Source of the DNA: an uncultured Ruminococcus sp.
GTDB taxonomy: Bacteria; Bacillota; Clostridia; Oscillospirales; Ruminococcaceae
NCBI GenBank assembly: GCA_910584195.1
Contig: CAJTYV010000018.1
Coordinates: 1-64,000, forward strand
Length of the DNA stretch: 64,000 nucleotides
Reading direction: 5' to 3'
Below, in pieces: positions 1-6,174 of the stretch. Within the stretch, counting starts at the first letter, position 1. Every line of letters starts with the position of its first letter. A program made the position numbers and the translations under genes. The notes under the pieces were generated by a model that had not been told where the DNA came from, did no database searches, and was given only the letters and a program-made list of their open reading frames with translations.

Positions 1-195
1 GGAGAAATTATAGAAGCAGTCAGCGCAATTAGCTATTCAGAGTATATGGATAAAATCTCACTACACATCGAACGGCGTCTAAAGCCGCATAAATACGGGA
101 TTGTCGAAGTGGTTAAGAGTGGTAAAAAGCAGAAAAATGTAGGTAACTCCTATTTTATTCCTGCACCACTCCTATACTGCTATTCCTACATATAA
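1..195 (+). CDS. C-terminal fragment of an unknown protein
   Basis: Frame 1 is open from the first base to a TAA at 193-195, giving the last 64 residues of a protein whose start lies before the window. The fragment is charged and basic in its middle (ERRLKPHKYG, KSGKKQKN) and ends in an aromatic run. I do not recognise it. It could be the last gene of the phage's right arm, if the genome is circular, or a host gene next to the attachment site. Its transcript would end at the hairpin at 230-263. Confidence 0.5.
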   Translation, partial: GEIIEAVSAISYSEYMDKISLHIERRLKPHKYGIVEVVKSGKKQKNVGNSYFIPAPLLYCYSYI

Positions 196-229
196 TGCAA
201 GTAGGAGAAGTCTATTAAAGAGAGGAAAA

Positions 230-263
230 GGAGACGGTTGCTGGTAACAACTATCTCCTTTTT
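230..263. terminator. Bidirectional hairpin terminator
   Basis: GGAGA (230-234) and GTTG (237-240) pair with CAAC (248-251) and TCTCC (254-258), followed by five T. Read leftward, the same stem is followed by TTTTCC, so it can also stop the leftward transcript of the small gene and integrase. Confidence 0.75.
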
Positions 264-270
264 GTGTGAA

Positions 271-372
271 TCATACGAACTTGACATTCAAAATGGGATT
301 GTCGTTGTCGCGCCAAAAAGAAACAGGGTGAAAGTCTTTCTTTGGCTTATAATATTGTCGGTAATCTGTCAA
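271..372 (-). CDS. Small 33-residue protein downstream of integrase
   Basis: A TTG start at 372-370 follows a strong GAGGAGG ribosome site, and the frame runs 33 codons to TGA at 273-271. The peptide is hydrophilic and aromatic, with DYRQYYKPKK and SFWRDNDNP. No family is recognised. It lies downstream of the integrase on the same strand and inside the 18-bp inverted repeat, so inversion would move it onto the rightward transcript. The ribosome site is the main support; a chance frame of this length is possible. Confidence 0.5.
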   Translation of the reverse strand: MTDYRQYYKPKKDFHPVSFWRDNDNPILNVKFV

Positions 373-447
373 GTCATTCGCCTCCTCTCTTTAATAGACT
401 TTTTCTTCTTTCAAGTAACTGCGGCTTTTCTCCACCATTATAACATC

Positions 448-1683
448 CTATTTTATTTTTTCTATTTCTGTTTTCAGCCAATCAAATTCTCTTTGAGTAT
501 AAACCTTTTCTGTAATATCTGAAATCTTATGACCAACCATGTACTTGATAGCATATTCATCCACGCCGTATTTCTTTGCCATCGTTACAAAATGTTTTCT
601 GCCGTCATGGGGTCTGTGTTCCGGATTCAGATTTAATTCGGTTCGTATTAAATCAAAAGCTTTTGTATACCGGTTATAGGTGAGCTTTATATTTTTCTTA
701 TTCCGGGCGTTCGGGTCAACCCAGTTCAGAAAATACTTACTGCCAAGTTCTTCAGCTTCTTTATATTTCTTTTCCACTAAAGAACGAATCTTGCTGTGGA
801 TCGGAACTATCCGTTCGCTTCCGGCTTCGGTCTTCATACCGCCTTTAAACGTTCCCTCTGTCAAATCTACATTCGCCAATTCTATCAATCCAAGTTCCTG
901 AGGGCGCCACCCAGAATAGCATTGAATCAAGAGGATGTCTATACCTCGTTTATCATTTACATGTTGCCATAGCAGTTCAATCTCTTCTTCAGTAAATGTG
1001 ATATGCTCCCGTTTGACATTATGGCACTCTTTCACAACTTCATCGGTCAGTTTAAAGGTTCGGGAATAGTTCCTATCCACGATCTCATATTCCAAAGCAT
1101 AATCCAGCATCAGGTTAAACAGTGACTTGATTTTATTCTTCATAGTTGCGGTCGGAGTCTGCTCCACACCTTTGATAACTGCAACACCTTCATCCATACA
1201 TCCTTTGATGTGTCTGGCACGAATATCCATCACCCTCATACTGTAAACAGCGGAGCAATACTCCCAGGCATTCTCAGCAGCCTTTGGGTCTTTGACCGTC
1301 TTCTCATACTCAGGGAACCATTTGTCGTAGAGTTCCTGCATGGTGATGGCAGGCTGCAAGTCATATGGATTCTTGTTATATTCTACGAGGGCTGTATACG
1401 CATCATTGTATGTAGGAAAGTAGGATTCCGGTTTCAGCGGTTTACAAATAGGTCTGCCGGTTGCTGTCTTACCAACGGTAATCATAGCCCGGAAGGGATT
1501 GCGCAGGTTCCGGTTCTTAATCTCGCTGATTTGTCCGAATCCGTTTGGCAATCTTCTTCTCTTGTTATTTTTGTTTCGGGGTTTTCTCGGTTTTACGTCC
1601 GGCTGTATTGGATATCCACAGTGCGGACAGAATGTTGCTTTGTCGCTTACCTGCAATTCACATTCAGGGCATTGCATCAACAT
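448..1683 (-). CDS. int: Tyrosine-family site-specific integrase
   Basis: A 411-residue phage integrase that would recombine phage and host attachment sites. The N-terminus is a zinc ribbon (CPEC near residue 5, CPHC near 19). A SAM-like core-binding domain follows, then the catalytic domain with Arg in GWRPQEL, HDGRKH (the HxxRH box), a GHK box and the nucleophile Tyr in VYTQ. The start at 1683 is preceded by GGAG at normal spacing; a second Met lies two codons in. It has its own consensus promoter (1712-1740) and points away from the early genes, the usual layout of a temperate phage integration end. The zinc ribbon is an addition to the minimal integrase plan. Confidence 0.95.
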   Translation of the reverse strand: MLMQCPECELQVSDKATFCPHCGYPIQPDVKPRKPRNKNNKRRRLPNGFGQISEIKNRNLRNPFRAMITVGKTATGRPICKPLKPESYFPTYNDAYTALVEYNKNPYDLQPAITMQELYDKWFPEYEKTVKDPKAAENAWEYCSAVYSMRVMDIRARHIKGCMDEGVAVIKGVEQTPTATMKNKIKSLFNLMLDYALEYEIVDRNYSRTFKLTDEVVKECHNVKREHITFTEEEIELLWQHVNDKRGIDILLIQCYSGWRPQELGLIELANVDLTEGTFKGGMKTEAGSERIVPIHSKIRSLVEKKYKEAEELGSKYFLNWVDPNARNKKNIKLTYNRYTKAFDLIRTELNLNPEHRPHDGRKHFVTMAKKYGVDEYAIKYMVGHKISDITEKVYTQREFDWLKTEIEKIK

Positions 1684-1711
1684 TGTATATCACTCTCCTT
1701 CCACAACCAGC

Positions 1712-1740
1712 ATTATAATAAATAGTGTAGGAATTGTCAA
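1712..1740 (-). promoter_or_regulatory. Consensus sigma-70 promoter of the integrase
   Basis: On the minus strand TTGACA (1740-1735) and TATAAT (1717-1712) are perfect hexamers with a 17-bp spacer, 29 bp upstream of the integrase ATG. It is the best host-type promoter I found in the window. Confidence 0.85.
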
Positions 1741-1748
1741 CTCCTACA
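1726..1748. promoter_or_regulatory. Palindromic operator candidate over the integrase -35
   Basis: TGTAGGA at 1726-1732 mirrors TCCTACA at 1742-1748 around a nearly symmetric TTGTCAA centre. The palindrome covers the -35 box of the integrase promoter, so a bound repressor would block it. Similar TAGG/CCTA half-sites occur at about 139-206. Confidence 0.55.
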
Positions 1749-1780
1749 TTTATATTTTCTTGCTAAAATTCTCTGATTTC

Positions 1781-1811
1781 TAACCTAGATTAAATACAGT
1801 ACGCAGGTGAC
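1781..1811. repeat. Left copies of two dispersed repeats
   Basis: TAACCTAGATTA at 1781-1792 is the reverse complement of TAATCTAGGTTA at 34555-34566, and a one-mismatch relative lies at 3508-3519. Next to it CAGTACGCAGGTGAC (1797-1811) recurs with one change at 3525-3539. These could be operators or recombination scars. Confidence 0.5.
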
Positions 1812-1893
1812 ATGTTTTTCTGATAGCCTTAACATACAAAATCCGAAAAATTCCCGGGGTGAGATTTTGGAAAACATTTTGAAGGAGGGCTGT

Positions 1894-2142
1894 ATGGACA
1901 CCATATTTCAAACTGGTTCTGTACCGGTTGCGGTCGCCGCCAGGGTATACGGTAAGGACGCTTCCTGGGTACGGGCTGGCATTATTTCCGGCTGGTTGCC
2001 TATTGGAAAAGCCACAAGGAACGGTCAACTCGTAACCAAAATCGAAGAGATGAACAGCAGGCTGGGACGGATTAACTTCTATATCTCACCCAAATTGCTG
2101 TACGAACAAACCGGGTATCTTTGGAAAGGAGAAAAAGCATGA
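1894..2142 (+). CDS. Putative excisionase-like DNA-binding protein
   Basis: The protein has 82 residues. I chose the ATG at 1894 because GAAGGAGGG lies just upstream; an upstream in-frame ATG at 1807 has no ribosome site. The sequence PVAVAARVYGKDASWVRAG followed by GWLPIG looks like a small winged-helix/helix-turn-helix of the excisionase type. Its place directly opposite the integrase fits a role in excision or in control of integrase direction. The assignment is by context and motif shape, not by a clear family match. Confidence 0.6.
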   Translation: MDTIFQTGSVPVAVAARVYGKDASWVRAGIISGWLPIGKATRNGQLVTKIEEMNSRLGRINFYISPKLLYEQTGYLWKGEKA

Positions 2143-2558
2143 GTACGACCATAAGACCTGAGCTGTCAGAAAAGAATAAATACTGGATTGACCGTCACCG
2201 TTATTATGAGCTGAAACATTTTTGTTTACAGTATCTTACATGGAAAAAAGCTTATAGAACACTGGATGGCATGAGTAAGAGACCAAACGACCATCCGATA
2301 CTTACCAAGCTCAATGTAGTGAGTGATCCGACTGCCAGATGTGCAGTTACAAAAGCATATCTCGCGGAACGGATAGCGATGATAGAGGATGTCGCAGAGG
2401 ATACGGACGAAGAACTAGCAAGTTATATTTTGCATGGGGTAACGGAGGGATGCTCCTACGATGTATTGCGGGTGAGGTATAATATTCCGTGCTGTAAGGA
2501 TGTCTACTACGACTTGTACAGACGGTTCTTCTGGCTGCTGAGCAAAGAAAGGGAGTAG
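2139..2558 (+). CDS. Conserved phage protein, possible RinA/ArpU-like regulator
   Basis: The protein has 139 residues, starting at an ATG that overlaps the previous stop (ATGA) behind AAAGGAG. It is rich in charged helices, with YYELKHFCLQY and WKKAYRTLD near the N-terminus, then an acidic segment and a C-terminal GCSYDVLRVRYNIPC region that could be a helix-turn-helix. Similar Clostridia phage proteins are usually unnamed; the sigma-like RinA/ArpU family is the closest idea I have. It is translationally coupled to the excisionase-like gene. Confidence 0.55.
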   Translation: MSTTIRPELSEKNKYWIDRHRYYELKHFCLQYLTWKKAYRTLDGMSKRPNDHPILTKLNVVSDPTARCAVTKAYLAERIAMIEDVAEDTDEELASYILHGVTEGCSYDVLRVRYNIPCCKDVYYDLYRRFFWLLSKERE

Positions 2559-2560
2559 GT

Positions 2561-2588
2561 TTCGCAGAGATTTCATCTCCTTTAATGA
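2561..2588 (+). promoter_or_regulatory. Leader element 1 (TTCGCA-N14-TTTAATGA)
   Basis: TTCGCA 2561-2566, 14-nt spacer with CA at spacer positions 8-9, then TTTAATGA. CTCCTTT can also pair with the AAAGGAG ribosome site that follows. It precedes the gene at 2606. Confidence 0.7.
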
Positions 2589-2605
2589 AAGGAGCGTGAG
2601 ATTTT

Positions 2606-2713
2606 ATGAAAACCAGAAATCCGTACATAACAGGACTTATTCCCTGGATTGGTATCTGCATTATAGGAATTATTGGAACGGAATATCTTATTACACGACT
2701 TTTAAAGGATTGA
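2606..2713 (+). CDS. Small single-span membrane protein (35 aa)
   Basis: The frame starts at an ATG behind AAAGGAG and encodes 35 residues. One hydrophobic segment (GLIPWIGICIIGIIG) sits between basic ends, so it should be a single-span inner-membrane peptide. The stop TGA overlaps the 5' arm of the terminator at 2712. It is the first of the small-gene cassettes. Function unknown. Confidence 0.65.
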   Translation: MKTRNPYITGLIPWIGICIIGIIGTEYLITRLLKD

Positions 2714-2736
2714 GCCAGCAATGGCTCTTTCTTTTT
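2712..2736 (+). terminator. Hairpin terminator of cassette 1
   Basis: GAGCC 2712-2716 pairs with GGCTC 2723-2727 around a 6-nt loop, followed by TTTCTTTTT. Confidence 0.75.
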
Positions 2737-2762
2737 CGCATAAATCACAAGTCCTTTAATGA
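2735..2762 (+). promoter_or_regulatory. Leader element 2
   Basis: TTCGCA 2735-2740, 14-nt spacer, TTTAATGA 2755-2762. It starts in the T-tract of the previous terminator. TCCTTT can pair with the following AAAGGA. Confidence 0.7.
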
Positions 2763-2778
2763 AAGGAGCGTGAAATTT

Positions 2779-2913
2779 ATGAGTGCAATAAAAAGATGGT
2801 TTGAAGATCATATTTCAGAGATTACGGACGAGGAATTACTGGAAGGTGGTTATGAACAGGAAGAAATTGACTTTATGAGAGAGTGCTTTACAGAAAAGAA
2901 GATGGAGTCCTAA
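2779..2913 (+). CDS. Small acidic protein (44 aa)
   Basis: The ATG follows AAAGGAG at good spacing. The 44 residues are mainly charged, with DEELLEGG and QEEIDFMREC, and look like two short soluble helices. The last codons GAG TCC TAA (Glu-Ser-stop) form the 5' arm and loop start of the terminator hairpin, a pattern repeated in other cassettes. Function unknown. Confidence 0.65.
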   Translation: MSAIKRWFEDHISEITDEELLEGGYEQEEIDFMRECFTEKKMES

Positions 2914-2932
2914 CAAGGGCTCTTTCTTTTCT
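2905..2932 (+). terminator. Terminator overlapping the stop codon
   Basis: GAGTCC 2905-2910 pairs with GGGCTC 2917-2922 (one G-U pair), loop TAACAA, then TTTCTTTT. The TAA stop of the upstream gene is in the loop. Confidence 0.75.
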
Positions 2933-2983
2933 GCTTAGAAAATGTTATAATTAAGCCGATACCTGATACTTTTTGTTTTATAT

Positions 2984-3011
2984 TTCGCAAATAATACATC
3001 GCCCTTTATGA
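2984..3011 (+). promoter_or_regulatory. Leader element 3
   Basis: TTCGCA 2984-2989, 14-nt spacer with CA at positions 8-9, CTTTATGA 3004-3011. It precedes the gene at 3025. Confidence 0.65.
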
Positions 3012-3024
3012 AAGGAGGACACAT

Positions 3025-3222
3025 ATGACGGAACAAGGTTCTAATTTTGAAGAAAAGGAGAAAACCGAAATGATGAATGTTCAGGAAGTAGCAAGAATGA
3101 CTGAATGGCTCAGAGCAAAAGGAATGAGCGATACGGAAATTCTCAACTGCATGAATTACATCGCTACGGGCGTTGGCTTACCGATGAATGACGAGCCGTC
3201 CGAAGTAAAAGAGTCCGAATGA
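3025..3222 (+). CDS. Small soluble protein (65 aa)
   Basis: The start follows AAAGGAGG. The N-terminal 20 residues are acidic and probably disordered. The middle, VQEVARMTEWLRAKGMSDTEILNCMNYIATG, looks like a compact helical fold, perhaps helix-turn-helix-like. The tail ends in a Glu-Ser-Glu motif. Function unknown. Confidence 0.65.
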   Translation: MTEQGSNFEEKEKTEMMNVQEVARMTEWLRAKGMSDTEILNCMNYIATGVGLPMNDEPSEVKESE

Positions 3223-3231
3223 TTCAGAGAG

Positions 3232-3262
3232 AAGAGTCGTGTAACAGCGGCTCTTTTCTTTT
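3232..3262 (+). terminator. Hairpin terminator
   Basis: AAGAGTCG 3232-3239 pairs with CGGCTCTT 3248-3255 (8 bp, one G-U), then TTCTTTT. Confidence 0.75.
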
Positions 3263-3288
3263 CGCATTTTATACATTTTCCTTTATGA
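3261..3288 (+). promoter_or_regulatory. Leader element 4
   Basis: TTCGCA 3261-3266, 14-nt spacer, CTTTATGA 3281-3288. The ribosome site of the next gene (GGAGG, 3302) lies further on, so no anti-ribosome-site hairpin forms here. Confidence 0.65.
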
Positions 3289-3314
3289 AAAACAATATAT
3301 AGGAGGTAACGTTT

Positions 3315-3485
3315 ATGTTTACGAAAGGTGAATTTTTTGGAGCTGTAGCGATTAGCCTGATTGGAGGAATAGCAATAGGCTATAGCAAGGCAAGAGAAGT
3401 TTGCATGGCAGCGATAGCAAAAGCACAAACTGAATACAATGTTGAAAAAGAAAAAGAGGAAAAAGAAAACAAAGAGGAGTCCTAA
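3315..3485 (+). CDS. Small membrane-anchored protein with charged tail (56 aa)
   Basis: The ATG follows ATAGGAGG. It has a hydrophobic N-terminal helix (FGAVAISLIGGIAIGY) and a strongly charged Lys/Glu tail predicted to be coiled coil. It ends in Glu-Glu-Ser encoded by the 5' arm of the terminator. Same design as the genes at 5565, 8179 and 22865. Function unknown. Confidence 0.7.
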   Translation: MFTKGEFFGAVAISLIGGIAIGYSKAREVCMAAIAKAQTEYNVEKEKEEKENKEES

Positions 3486-3508
3486 CAAGGGCTCTTTCTT
3501 TTTTTTTT
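3477..3508 (+). terminator. Terminator overlapping the stop codon
   Basis: GAGTCC 3477-3482, loop TAACAA with the gene's stop, GGGCTC 3489-3494, then a long T run. Confidence 0.8.
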
Positions 3509-3539
3509 AATCTAGCTTAGAAACCAGTACACAGGTGAC
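3508..3539. repeat. Second copies of the dispersed repeats
   Basis: TAATCTAGCTTA (3508-3519) and CAGTACACAGGTGAC (3525-3539) are near copies of the elements at 1781-1811. The block between the two copies is about 1.7 kb and holds the excisionase-like gene and the first cassettes. Confidence 0.45.
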
Positions 3540-3591
3540 TGAAAAACATGGTAATTTGGTATCTGAAAAAATCTATGGAAGGAGGAACGGT

Positions 3592-3810
3592 ATGCTAATG
3601 GTTGTTATATTTATCACAGGTTTTCTTGTTGGGTGCGGTATTACAGTTGCAATCTTTAAACAGAAATGTGTTGGGGCTTTACGGGTTGATACATCTGATC
3701 CGGACGGCCCTTTTATATTTCTTGAAGCATCTAAGAGTATCGACTTTATCGCATCAAAAAAATCGGTCATGCTGGAAGTAAATCTCAAAAACTATATTTC
3801 GCATGACTAA
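3592..3810 (+). CDS. Conserved phage membrane protein (72 aa)
   Basis: I chose the ATG at 3592 behind GGAAGGAGG. An N-terminal membrane helix (VVIFITGFLVGCGITVAIF) is followed by a soluble part with GALRVDTSDPDGPFIFLE and MLEVNLKNY, a pattern seen in many small Clostridia phage proteins. Probably type II/III topology with the C-terminal domain in the cytoplasm. Role unknown. Confidence 0.75.
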   Translation: MLMVVIFITGFLVGCGITVAIFKQKCVGALRVDTSDPDGPFIFLEASKSIDFIASKKSVMLEVNLKNYISHD

Positions 3811-3825
3811 CAGTTCCTTTTATGG
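3798..3825 (+). promoter_or_regulatory. Leader element 5, inside the end of a gene
   Basis: TTCGCA 3798-3803 lies within the last codons of the 72-residue gene, then a 14-nt spacer and TTTTATGG 3818-3825. It precedes the gene at 3862. Confidence 0.55.
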
Positions 3826-3861
3826 AAGCTAAAAACTTGATAGCGAAAGGAGAAAAAAAAT

Positions 3862-4308
3862 ATGAACGAAGACATTATCACAATGTTGGACGAGCAGATT
3901 AAGGCCGAACTCGGGGGTTTATCCGGTCTTGCAGTAGGGAGCAAGGAACATACGGAGGCAATAGAGGGTTTAGCCAAGCTGTACCGGTTAAGAATCGACG
4001 ATTCTAAGGCTGCAATGGAGTACAACAAAGAGATTGATGACGAAAATTTCAGACGTGACCAGATGGAGCAGGAGAAAACGCAACATCAGGAACAGGTGGA
4101 AAGAGAAGAACAATCTCGGAAGGAACAACTTGCAGAGCAGAAGAAGGATCGTTATATAAAGATTGGTATTGCTGCGGCTGAGCTTATGGTGCCGCTGGTG
4201 TTCTTTGCCAAGATTTATCAGATGGGATATGATCTGGAAAAGGACGGCACGTTTACGGTTCAAACATTGAAGAACTTGATTCGGTTCGTTAAACCGACCA
4301 AACGATAA
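3862..4308 (+). CDS. Coiled-coil membrane-associated phage protein (148 aa)
   Basis: The start follows AAAGGAG. Residues 1-50 are helical, 50-95 form a Glu/Gln/Lys-rich coiled coil (DQMEQEKTQHQEQVEREEQ), and about 100-118 are hydrophobic (IGIAAAELMVPLVFFAKIY), followed by a basic tail. Similar proteins occur beside DUF6353 genes in Clostridia phages. It may organise a membrane-bound assembly, but this is unproven. Confidence 0.7.
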   Translation: MNEDIITMLDEQIKAELGGLSGLAVGSKEHTEAIEGLAKLYRLRIDDSKAAMEYNKEIDDENFRRDQMEQEKTQHQEQVEREEQSRKEQLAEQKKDRYIKIGIAAAELMVPLVFFAKIYQMGYDLEKDGTFTVQTLKNLIRFVKPTKR

Positions 4309-4326
4309 GAGTTTAAGATTCCAAAG

Positions 4327-4364
4327 CGAGAAGGCGTGATATTTACAGCGCCTTTTCGTTTTTC
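4327..4364 (+). terminator. Hairpin terminator
   Basis: CGAGAAGGCG 4327-4336 pairs over 10 bp with CGCCTTTTCG 4349-4358, then TTTTT. Confidence 0.8.
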
Positions 4365-4365
4365 C

Positions 4366-4393
4366 TTCGCTAAAATTGCATATTCTCTTATGG
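4366..4393 (+). promoter_or_regulatory. Leader element 6 (divergent)
   Basis: TTCGCT 4366-4371, 14-nt spacer keeping CA at positions 8-9 and final C, TCTTATGG 4386-4393. It precedes the gene at 4484. Confidence 0.5.
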
Positions 4394-4483
4394 AGATACA
4401 AAGAGCTCTTTAATCTCTTAACTTAACTATGAAAAGGGTGTATGATATGTAGTACACTCCGAGTTACGAAAGGAGATAATAAT

Positions 4484-4795
4484 ATGAGCCAAATTATTAA
4501 ACCGGAGGGTATTGAGTTAATAGAATACCTGAACGAAGGGTATGCAATTTGCAACAAATGCGGAGCAGTTATGGACCGGAGGGAACATCCCAGAGGTGGA
4601 AATGATATTTATACCTGCCCATCATGCGGTTGGAATATAGACGTGATGGATTATGAGTACGAAGAAGATGAGGAAGAAGAATGGACAGAACAGGTACTCA
4701 GTATGTACGCAGGAAATGTACCACCTGATGGATGTAGAGCCTGCGGAGGTCCTTATCCGAGCTGCAAATTATCATGCCCGACATTTGACGAGTAA
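4484..4795 (+). CDS. Zinc-ribbon protein (103 aa)
   Basis: I chose the ATG at 4484 behind AAAGGAG. CNKCG and CPSCGW form a four-cysteine zinc ribbon at about residues 25-52. A very acidic stretch (EYEEDEEEEW) follows, then a second cysteine cluster (CRACGG, CKLSC) at the C-terminus. Probably a nucleic-acid or protein-binding adaptor. Function unknown. Confidence 0.7.
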   Translation: MSQIIKPEGIELIEYLNEGYAICNKCGAVMDRREHPRGGNDIYTCPSCGWNIDVMDYEYEEDEEEEWTEQVLSMYAGNVPPDGCRACGGPYPSCKLSCPTFDE

Positions 4796-4808
4796 TATTA
4801 GGGAGAGG

Positions 4809-4832
4809 AAGTCCTGACGAGGGCTTTTTCTC
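4809..4832 (+). terminator. Hairpin terminator
   Basis: AAGTCC 4809-4814 pairs with GGGCTT 4821-4826 around TGACGA, then TTTCTCTT. Confidence 0.7.
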
Positions 4833-4839
4833 TTGCGTT

Positions 4840-4867
4840 TTCGCATTTTATACAACTCCTTTAATGA
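4840..4867 (+). promoter_or_regulatory. Leader element 7
   Basis: TTCGCA 4840-4845, 14-nt spacer with TACA, TTTAATGA 4860-4867. CTCCTTT pairs perfectly with the AAAGGAG that follows, so the ribosome site can be hidden in a hairpin. Confidence 0.7.
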
Positions 4868-4883
4868 AAGGAGAGTGAGTTTT

Positions 4884-5111
4884 ATGAGAAATAAAGTATT
4901 GAGTTTTATCCACGATAAGAAGGCTTATAATCTTGGACAGTATTTAACAAATGGTGGACTGATTTTGGTGTCTGTAGGAGTCGTATCAGCACTGATAGGA
5001 AATCAAATAAGAATAAATGCTGTTGATGAGAGGGTTATTATTGGTGGAGAACTTCTTGAAAAGTATTTTAATGAAGTTTACAAAACTGTTATCGAAAAGA
5101 TGGAGTCCTAA
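4884..5111 (+). CDS. Small membrane protein (75 aa)
   Basis: The ATG at 4884 follows AAAGGAG. Positively charged N-terminus, one membrane helix at about residues 20-42 (YLTNGGLILVSVGVVSALIG), then a soluble helical tail ending in Met-Glu-Ser encoded within the terminator stem. Unknown function; typical cassette protein. Confidence 0.7.
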   Translation: MRNKVLSFIHDKKAYNLGQYLTNGGLILVSVGVVSALIGNQIRINAVDERVIIGGELLEKYFNEVYKTVIEKMES

Positions 5112-5128
5112 CAAGGGCTCTTTCTCTT
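5103..5128 (+). terminator. Terminator overlapping the stop codon
   Basis: GAGTCC 5103-5108, loop TAACAA containing the stop, GGGCTC 5115-5120, then TTTCTCTT. Confidence 0.75.
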
Positions 5129-5146
5129 GCGTTTTGGGAGAATAAG

Positions 5147-5509
5147 ATGAGATATCATTACAAGAAACCGACAATGCCACGAACAAAATTTGGCAGATGT
5201 TATATTTGCAATCATCCGGTTTATAATAGTTGTACTCTATTTGAAATAAGTGAGAAAGGTCTCGCCGTGATTCAACAGCGATTTGATAAAGAAACAAAAA
5301 GTACCTGGTGGGGTGAGATAGACCCTTGGCTTACTGCTGAGCTATATTTACATCCACGATTTAAAACATACTTTGACGAACGTGCAGGTACTTGTACGGA
5401 TGATGGTTTATATCCCACGGTCACAGTCCGGCAAATTATGTGGGCATTGAAAATGAAACCTATTAAACGTGAGCGATGGGAAACAGTCTTTGACAGACGT
5501 GATATTTAG
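5147..5509 (+). CDS. Conserved phage protein with CxxC motif (120 aa)
   Basis: A soluble protein with CYICNHPVYNSC near residue 18, a possible half zinc site, then KSTWWGEIDPWL and YPTVTVRQIMWALKMKP, a segment well conserved in Clostridia phage homologues as I remember them. No catalytic motif is evident. It sits directly after a terminator without its own leader element, with only a weak GGGAG ribosome site. Confidence 0.7.
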   Translation: MRYHYKKPTMPRTKFGRCYICNHPVYNSCTLFEISEKGLAVIQQRFDKETKSTWWGEIDPWLTAELYLHPRFKTYFDERAGTCTDDGLYPTVTVRQIMWALKMKPIKRERWETVFDRRDI

Positions 5510-5533
5510 CGAAAATTACAACTCCTTTAATGA
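5506..5533 (+). promoter_or_regulatory. Leader element 8 (TTAGCG variant)
   Basis: TTAGCG 5506-5511 overlaps the previous stop codon, then a 14-nt spacer with TACA and TTTAATGA 5526-5533. It precedes the gene at 5565. Confidence 0.55.
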
Positions 5534-5564
5534 AACAACGAATTTCTTGAAAGGAGAAAAGCAT

Positions 5565-5804
5565 ATGAATTACAAAAACTTAGCAAAAATGGTGATTACT
5601 GGAGCAGTAGTATTAGGATTCGGAGACTTGATGTTTCATGCTGGAAAAGGACAGATGTTATATGTTCTTTCCCACCATAACGTTACGGCAACGGATATGA
5701 AAAAGATTCTGTCGGATAGTAAGGAAAAACCTTATCCAACGAAAGTTATATTAGGAGTATGCAAAATGTATGAAGAAGTTCGTGGTAAAAAAGAGGAGTC
5801 CTAA
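5565..5804 (+). CDS. Small membrane-associated protein (79 aa)
   Basis: The ATG at 5565 follows AAAGGAG. A hydrophobic N-terminal segment (MVITGAVVLGFGDLMF) is followed by a soluble region with a Lys/Glu-rich end, Lys-Lys-Glu-Glu-Ser, whose final codons form the terminator stem. Function unknown. Confidence 0.7.
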   Translation: MNYKNLAKMVITGAVVLGFGDLMFHAGKGQMLYVLSHHNVTATDMKKILSDSKEKPYPTKVILGVCKMYEEVRGKKEES

Positions 5805-5820
5805 CAAGGGCTCTTTCTTT
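5796..5820 (+). terminator. Terminator overlapping the stop codon
   Basis: GAGTCC 5796-5801, loop TAACAA with the stop, GGGCTC 5808-5813, then TTTCTTTT. Confidence 0.75.
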
Positions 5821-5847
5821 TCGCAATTTATACATTCTCCTTTATGA
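5820..5847 (+). promoter_or_regulatory. Leader element 9
   Basis: TTCGCA 5820-5825, 14-nt spacer with TACA, CTTTATGA 5840-5847. It precedes the gene at 5878. Confidence 0.7.
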
Positions 5848-5877
5848 AAACCATAGACCGAAAGGAGAAAAAGAGGT

Positions 5878-6096
5878 ATGGACGAGATGAACATTATATC
5901 AAAATTCACAACGGCGCTTGTGTCAAAAGTCGCAAAGGTGATGATCAAAAAGAAGTTGGGTGTAGATATGGATATCCGGCTTAAAGAAATGAAGGTCACT
6001 ATCAACGATGGAACTACACACGCACATTTGGATATTGATGTGGAGCTTAGTAAGGAAGAACTGAAAAAGTTACTGAAGGAAAGTGGTTTTGATTAA
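5878..6096 (+). CDS. Small soluble protein (72 aa)
   Basis: The start follows AAAGGAG. A basic helix (KVAKVMIKKKLG) leads into alternating beta-like stretches (IRLKEMKVTINDG, AHLDIDVEL) and a terminal helix (KEELKKLLKESG). It looks like a small alpha/beta fold. No family recognised. Confidence 0.65.
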   Translation: MDEMNIISKFTTALVSKVAKVMIKKKLGVDMDIRLKEMKVTINDGTTHAHLDIDVELSKEELKKLLKESGFD

Positions 6097-6103
6097 AGAG
6101 TAT

Positions 6104-6133
6104 GAGCCTGTAACAAGGGCTCTTTCTCTTTTT
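6104..6133 (+). terminator. Hairpin terminator
   Basis: GAGCC 6104-6108 pairs with GGCTC 6118-6122, loop TGTAACAAG, then TTTCTCTTTTTC. Confidence 0.7.
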
Positions 6134-6159
6134 CGTTATATTTACAAGCCCTTTAATGA
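6132..6159 (+). promoter_or_regulatory. Leader element 10
   Basis: TTCGTT 6132-6137, 14-nt spacer with TTTACA, TTTAATGA 6152-6159. CCTTT can pair with the AAAGG that follows. It precedes the gene at 6175. Confidence 0.65.
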
Positions 6160-6174
6160 AAGGAGCGTGATTAT

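Larger units (their letters stand above)
208..401. repeat. 18-bp perfect inverted repeat flanking a small gene
   Basis: AAGTCTATTAAAGAGAGG at 208-225 recurs as its exact reverse complement at 384-401. The arms enclose 158 bp that hold a bidirectional terminator and a leftward 33-codon gene. The right arm overlaps that gene's ribosome site. The layout resembles an invertible segment or recombinase target next to a tyrosine recombinase, but inversion itself cannot be seen in one sequence. Confidence 0.75.

Noticed and set aside
345..372. TTGACA with a TATAAG-like box reading leftward
   Set aside because: The spacer is only 15 bp and TTGACA is the TTG start and second codon of a small gene with a GAGGAGG ribosome site, which explains it better.
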